Shown: in pieces, positions 7,709 through 11,980 of the stretch
Position numbering within the stretch: position 1 is the stretch's first letter
Layout of the letters: each line of letters opens with the position of its first letter
DNA from: Phoronis ovalis
Taxonomy: Eukaryota; Phoronida; Phoronidae
Direction: 5' to 3'
NCBI GenBank assembly: GCA_028565635.1
Contig: JAOXYB010048769.1
Span: forward strand, 1-11,980
DNA length: 11,980 nucleotides
Translations under genes and position numbers: made by a program
The notes under the pieces: generated by a model
Database searches by the model: none
Told to the model about the DNA's origin: nothing
The model's input: only the letters and a program-made list of their open reading frames with translations

Positions 7709-9163
7709 TCGAACAGTGTTTAATTCTATTCGTCTCAGTAGATTGTGAACAGGAATCATGCAAAGGATTTTTGAAAGTGAATGACTGTGTGGGTTCCCAC
7801 CTAAAAAGGAATGAAGTAATTTCCACCCATTTTGGGAATTAAAAAACTTTCAGTTTCAGTTATATTAGTAGCCACCAGGTGTCTCTAGTGTAATTGGTGA
7901 CCAAAGCCTGCAGTTGTGAAAAAACTTAACATCTGTCTGTTTCTTGTTACAAAATTCTTATGAATGAAAAAGCTGTATATTCCTTAGAAACATCAGCATT
8001 CTTACTTTTGTTTCTTTTACTCTTTGGCAATTTATGGCAACAGTTTGTGTAACATATTTAATGATGACATTTGTAAAGCAAATTATAACTATAATTAGAT
8101 TGTCTGTTCTATATACAGAATTGGATCGGCAGAAATGTGCCAAAAATAGACACAGAAAGAATGTTTCTGAGTAATTACTTGGAAAATTAATGCAACATTT
8201 TATGCATAGCTCCTGCTGAAACTTCCGCACATGTGCATTGTAGAAAAATCTTACTTGTGGCAGCGTTTTAAGGCTCCCTTAGTAGGTTTTGAACATGCAG
8301 CTAGCTGGTAGTTGAATATCATTGGTGAAGTGTGAAAATCATCATAATTTTGAAATGGACGTTATTTTGCAGTGCTGTAGTAGTAGGATCTTTCAGATTA
8401 TGTTGCATGCAGTAAGTTGCATCTTGTGCTCAGATGAATAAATATTTGAGGATTAAAACATAGATACTGTTATAGTTGTTTCATGTACTTATATGTGGCC
8501 ATATAAAGTGAAAATTTCTTATTAATGCATGCATACATATGGGCTAATAATTTTCCTTATTATGGTGCAGATTCTGAGCAATGATGATTTCTATAGCCTG
8601 AAACTGTTAGTGAAACTTTTTCATTATGAACTCCTGACTTATATCCCAGAGGGTACTTTTAGATTGTTATTTGGCAGAGGGTATGAGGACCAGAGAAAAG
8701 TCTAAATTTGGATTGGCTACATTTTTAGATTGCTACCATTTAGAAGTTCAATTAGTTGGCTTGCTGCAAAAAAAATTCAATTATACTTTTAACAACTTTC
8801 ATATATTTTGATTTGCTTCAATCCACTAACACATACCTATACTCAAAAACCTCAAGTGCCACTCTGACATAGTGTACACATATTTCCCATTTTTATGATG
8901 TTTGCTGATATAACACGTTTTAAAACCAGAATTGCATGATGAAAAAGGCTATTGTTCCAATATGAAATTTTTAATCCAATGCTAGGTGGCACCTCAGTCT
9001 GTTGACAGATCTTGAATCTTGCAGTTGCTGAGTAGGACTCATGAACATGTTTAGCTGCAAGTCCTAAAATGCTTGATTAATTGTATTTGATGATAAATTA
9101 ATACACATGTAATTGTAAGTTTTATTTTACTACAACTTGAACATGTTTTAATAAATTTTATAG

Positions 9164-9396
9164 GGCCAGACTCCCCAACGAGATCAAAAATGCTAAAGAA
9201 AGCATTTTCATTTCGTGATGATTTTCGAGGATTTATTGCTTTAAAACGAAGTCCATCCACATCTACTTCATCTTCTGACCCTGTAAAGAGATCACCGTCT
9301 CCTTCAAAACGCAATTCCAGTCGACCTACTTCGAGTAGTAGTATTGGGGAAACTAGTACCAAAATTGAAAAGACTGTGTCTAACTCCACTGAAAAG
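9164..9396 (+). CDS. Unrecognised serine-rich basic protein, internal coding exon
   Basis: This 233-nt internal exon enters in phase 1 after TTTTATAG and leaves in phase 0 at a near-perfect donor (AAAAG|GTAAGT). It is the clearest new coding unit on the plus strand: one frame is open throughout, while the other two are stopped. Joined to 3838-3859 it gives residues 8-85. Of its 77 whole codons 21 are Ser, 8 Thr and 16 Lys/Arg, so most of it should be disordered. Residues 14-31 form a basic-aromatic patch (RSKMLKKAFSF followed by RDDFRGF). After it come four Ser-Pro sites and two KRSPS copies, typical of proline-directed kinase targets. KKAFSFR recalls the MARCKS effector region and a PKC site, suggesting peripheral membrane or phospholipid contact; this is inference from composition only. 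The C-terminal part (TSTKIEKTVSNSTEK) carries on into the next exon. I do not recognise the family. Confidence 0.78.
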
Positions 9397-9459
9397 GTAA
9401 GTAAAAGAGCATGTTAAAGATGATATTACATACTGCCAAAAGATGAATGCTTAAATAAA
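9397..9459 (+). other. Possible intron-retention end: TAA stop then AATAAA
   Basis: If the donor after 9396 is not used, the frame continues for six codons (VSKRAC) to TAA at 9415-9417, and an AATAAA polyadenylation hexamer lies at 9454-9459. This would give a 91-residue short form ending in a composite terminal exon. The strong GTAAGT donor argues that splicing is the main outcome. No transcript evidence is available. Confidence 0.25.
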
Positions 9460-10334
9460 GTACCTCGGGCTTCTAATGTTATAGATCATGCATTTGGTAA
9501 TTTCATAATGAGAAATGCATTTATGCCAAAGTAAAGTTACCTTTTGAATTTTGATGCTCATTAATCTTAGTAACAAGTACAGAAATTGAATAACTGATAA
9601 CAAAATCCCTAAATGTGAATACATTCAAAGATGTTCAAAGATTTAAGAGTCTACTGTATTAAAACATGTTCACAGAAGCAAAGAAAAGAATTATCATTAT
9701 AGTCAGCTGTGTGATATTGATAACATTTGTCAGCAATTTATTTTTAGACCTCAATAAGCATTACACCAGTAGGTATAGTTGGGTCAAAATACTTAGCTTG
9801 TATATGTTAGGGACACTTTCAAAGGTTACACAGCAATAAGTAGTGGTAAGCTGATACCGATACCAGCTCCACCAGAAACATTTATAATGCATAGCCTCTT
9901 CCTGAAATTGGACCTTTTCTTTAATATCTAAAATGTATGCCTCATGATCATCTAGTTTATATTATTAGCATTTATTTGTATATTTATTTATTTGAGACTC
10001 ATGTATTTAATTCATTGGCCTTGTTATAAATCAATAATCTGTGAAGAATACTGATAGACATCAATTCCCATGTCTTGGATGTGCTTTAATGTTGATATGC
10101 ATCTTTCCTCCTTGGAAAAATTTTGAATTGATAGATGTTTGAGATAGTACTTTTCAAGTTTAAGACATTCTATTCAACCTAATATCTGGGATTATAAAAA
10201 TAATTTTTTGCATTCTGAACATTGGTACCTTTAAACCTGAGGTATTTTCAAAATTATAGAAGAAAATTGGAATTGACAGTATTGAATATAGTATAGGCTG
10301 TAAGGAATTCTCAGTAATAAATGTTTCCTTCCAG

Positions 10335-10394
10335 TTTCAGTGGTTGTTCAAACCCTCCTCAACTAGCAAAAAACATGCTCTGGATCGAGTCTAA
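10335..10394 (+). CDS. Weak candidate terminal exon of the plus-strand gene
   Basis: After TTTCCTTCCAG (or the next AG at 10340) a phase-0 frame reads FQWLFKPSSTSKKHALDRV and then TAA at 10392-10394. The phase matches the exit of the 9164-9396 exon, and the Ser/Lys-rich content resembles it, giving a 102-104 residue protein. Against it, the stretch lies within about 150 bp of a hAT-like terminus at 10481 and may be transposon-derived, and a 19-codon frame is easily met by chance. A polyadenylation hexamer follows only at 11345. Confidence 0.2.
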   Translation, partial: FQWLFKPSSTSKKHALDRV

Positions 10395-10440
10395 ATTAGT
10401 TACAACCTGGTTTGGCACCTGCACCCATGTTCATAACCTA

Positions 10441-10481
10441 CAATCGGCTCCCTCCAACCTAAAACCCTGGGATTGCCCCTG
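10441..10481 (-). mobile_element. hAT-like transposon terminus (element extends leftward)
   Basis: Read on the minus strand from 10481, the sequence starts CAGGGGCAATCCCAGGG and continues with a G-rich stretch. This resembles the CAGGGGCGGATCCAGG-type ends of many animal hAT elements, with the CpG decayed to CA. The flanking 8 bases are AATTTATT (10482-10489). I could not find the matching other end to the left, so the element may be truncated or too degraded. There is no transposase coding sequence. Confidence 0.4.
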
Positions 10482-10888
10482 AATTTATTATTATGGTGAT
10501 GATTAATTACTGCCAGCATTATACAATTTTTGTATCAAGTTTTAAATGTTTTAAAATTTCTAACTTGCTTCTAACCTGTGGGCAAGTTACAAACTTTAAT
10601 AATATTTCTATTAAACTTTAAAGTATTCAAAATAAGCCTGCACTAATGCTGTCTATAATTTTAGATTTTTCCACATGACATCACTGTACTCCCATTCATA
10701 AACATAATACAAGCACTTCCTTCATAGTTAAGTGTCATTTTTGAAATGACCCCTGATAAACTTGTTTGTGAGTTGTATCTTGTATGGGTTTAACCAGACA
10801 GGATATAGAAGAGAAGTAGACCAGATATGATTTAATATTACTCTCATTTGTTGTTTGTGAATTTTATTATCTAAGAAGTTTTACTAAC

Positions 10889-10918
10889 ATGTCAGCTGCA
10901 AGTGGAACAGGAGTAAGT
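10889..10918 (+). promoter_or_regulatory. Short ATG segment with a consensus donor
   Basis: ATG at 10889 begins eight codons (MSAASGTG) that end at GGA|GTAAGT (donor GT at 10913-10914). Alternatively GTCAG at 10891-10895 acts as an acceptor for a 17-nt microexon (10896-10912). Neither has supporting homology, and 17 nt would shift the frame. It is listed because the donor is strong. Confidence 0.15.
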
Positions 10919-11344
10919 CTAACATTCTTTCTATTTGCTGAATTCTAGATTTTCTGTTGTTTATATCTTTGAGTGTCTGGTCATTTCTTTCCAGTGATTT
11001 TGTAAAGACAATGGTTTGAATCACTGAGACAAGCTCTGATGGTATTTTGATTCTTATAATGTGACATCAGTATCTAAGTGCAGTAGTAGTAACTTTACCC
11101 CTTATGAAAAAGCATTTTGTTGTAAATTCGTTTCATCATAATGCTGTGAATAATTTCCTCTTTCAAAGTCACAGTTTCCATGTTAGTTAATTTGCTTTAA
11201 ATTTCTTCATTACATTCTGACCAAAAATCGTGATGAGCAAGCCCTGGGAACAAGCACCAGAATTTTCCAGAATATTCAAAAGTGACACCCAAACTAATTT
11301 TTTGATTTTAAGTCTATATATTATATACTGTTTTAGAGTTTAAC

Positions 11345-11350
11345 AATAAA
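11345..11350 (+). terminator. Candidate polyadenylation signal AATAAA
   Basis: An AATAAA hexamer lies in AT-rich sequence about 950 bp after the weak terminal-exon candidate, followed by GCTGTGCCC and moderately T-rich sequence. It would end the plus-strand transcript only if that exon is real. AATAAA is frequent by chance in DNA of this composition. Confidence 0.2.
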
Positions 11351-11895
11351 GCTGTGCCCTAAATTACACTTGAATAGCTATAGTCTGTTCAAAGTTTACT
11401 GTTTCTATCATCTGACCTAACTAATCACCTAATCATCACAAATAATCCATCTGTATATTACTTTACAAAAGCCAAATTATTATTAAGTTTAAAATAGTTC
11501 AGAATGTGGCTATATTTTCTCAGGAGCAACAAAATCATTTTCCAGCTATCCACATAAACAGCCACCATAAAGCACACAATCGTACCCTGTGAAATATAAA
11601 TTTCATTACATTACTTGTAAAAATTATTAAAAAAGTTATAATTTAATGATAATTGTCACACATTGAATATCTATATAATCTGGTGTGTTAGAGGTTCACT
11701 TAGTGTAAATGTGATATATAGCTGCTCATTCAAAACAAAATGGGATTGGTTATATTTATGCATTTTTCATAGTTCAAACATTTAAATGGAAAAAATCATA
11801 TCAGATGTACTTGCTGATGATGGTGTCAGTAGGTCACATTGAAATGGAATAAATACATCCAGCTTTCTCTCAGGTTTTCTCTTGCCAAGCTAAAT

Positions 11896-11980
11896 CCTTA
11901 ATCCAGGGGCGGATACAGAGCACATTTGTGACAGGTTTCCAAATTAGTTTTATTTTTCGGAAATAATGTTCACTTCTAAG
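11896..11980 (+). mobile_element. hAT-like transposon left end, element running off the window
   Basis: CAGGGGCGGATACAG begins at 11904 and matches the CAGGGGCGGAT-type terminal inverted repeat common to animal hAT transposons and their nonautonomous derivatives. The 8 bases before it (CCTTAATC, 11896-11903) would be the target duplication if the element is intact. Only about 77 bp are visible, with no coding sequence. The opposite end must lie to the right of the window. Confidence 0.45.

Larger units (their letters stand above)
3860..9163 (+). other. Intron 1 of the plus-strand gene (5.3 kb)
   Basis: This interval runs from the GTAAGT donor after 3859 to the T/A-rich acceptor ending TTTTATAG before 9164. 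I found no additional coding exon with both borders and the right phase. The open frames at 4323-4511, 4481-4714, 4739-4948 and 7958-8230 lack family likeness and splice context. Non-gene contents are an AAT microsatellite (4516-4533), a (GTT)4 run (5002-5013), several AG|GTAA strings at 6234-7423, a CpG-rich patch at about 7050-7380, and a direct duplication at 7573-7708. The stretches 4540-6200 and 7710-9160 show only AT-rich sequence. Confidence 0.6.
9460..11980 (+). other. Intron and/or 3' region of the plus-strand gene
   Basis: This AT-rich stretch has no long open frame and no recognised gene on either strand. It holds two or three weak phase-0 exon candidates (10335-10394, 10896-10912, 11524-11592), AATAAA hexamers at 11345-11350 and 11848-11853, and two hAT-like transposon ends. 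The plus-strand gene must continue here or to the right unless it ends at the retained-intron stop. Confidence 0.5.

Noticed and set aside
7958-8230. 90-codon minus-strand open frame
   Set aside because: It is Ile/Cys/Phe-rich with no recognisable motif, promoter or splice context, and fits chance in AT-rich intron.
9051-9389. 112-codon minus-strand open frame
   Set aside because: It is the antisense shadow of the well-supported plus-strand exon 9164-9396; its acidic, Val/Leu-rich text is the complement of the Ser/Lys codons.
9524-9560. Minus-strand ATG exon MSIKIQK with a GTAACT donor as an alternative Munc18 first exon
   Set aside because: It ends in phase 0, lacks the family pattern, is 6.5 kb upstream of a better exon, and lies beyond the divergent gene's start.
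11524-11592. Phase-0 candidate exon after TATATTTTCTCAG reading EQQNHFPAIHINSHHK and on to TGA
   Set aside because: The acceptor is good, but 22 codons of unremarkable composition with no homology are expected by chance over 2.5 kb. It is noted only as an alternative terminal exon.
1-11980. tRNA, rRNA, CRISPR arrays or bacterial-type operons
   Set aside because: No tRNA T-arm (GGTTCRA-type) in a cloverleaf context, no rRNA-like sequence, no regularly spaced repeats with unique spacers, and no closely packed ORFs were found.

Overview
This is animal nuclear DNA. It is AT-rich and has long introns, short phase-matched coding exons with GT-AG borders, and large gene-free stretches. Nothing bacterial or viral is evident. 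The one recognisable gene is a Munc18/UNC-18 (syntaxin-binding protein 1 type) orthologue, whose N-terminus looks like that of a protostome or other invertebrate. A lophotrochozoan such as a mollusc, annelid or brachiopod is my guess, but the window cannot settle this.

Layout. (1) On the minus strand, 3077 down to 202, are the first two coding exons of the Munc18 gene. Coding exon 1 (3077-3050) and exon 2 (333-202) join in phase to give 53 residues, separated by a 2.7 kb intron. Positions 1-201 are the start of the next intron, and the rest of the gene lies beyond the left edge. (2) Positions 3078-3837 lie between two divergent start codons and look like a shared, CpG-bearing promoter region. 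(3) On the plus strand a second gene probably begins with a tiny coding exon at 3838-3859, with its next coding exon at 9164-9396. The two fit in phase across a 5.3 kb intron and give an 85-residue, serine-rich, basic N-terminus that I do not recognise. (4) That large intron contains a cluster of back-to-back acceptor/donor strings (6234-7423), a CpG-rich patch (about 7050-7380) and a diverged 66-70 bp direct duplication (7573-7708). (5) From 9397 to the right edge there is intron and/or 3' sequence with weak candidate downstream exons, polyadenylation signals, and two hAT-like transposon ends (10481 and 11904).

The Munc18 product is a cytosolic SM protein that controls syntaxin and SNARE assembly at the presynaptic membrane. 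The divergent neighbour could share its regulation, but the sequence shows no functional link beyond the arrangement. Most open reading frames here longer than 60 codons are chance frames in AT-rich DNA or shadows; only the frames containing 3838-3859 and 9164-9396 have splice support.
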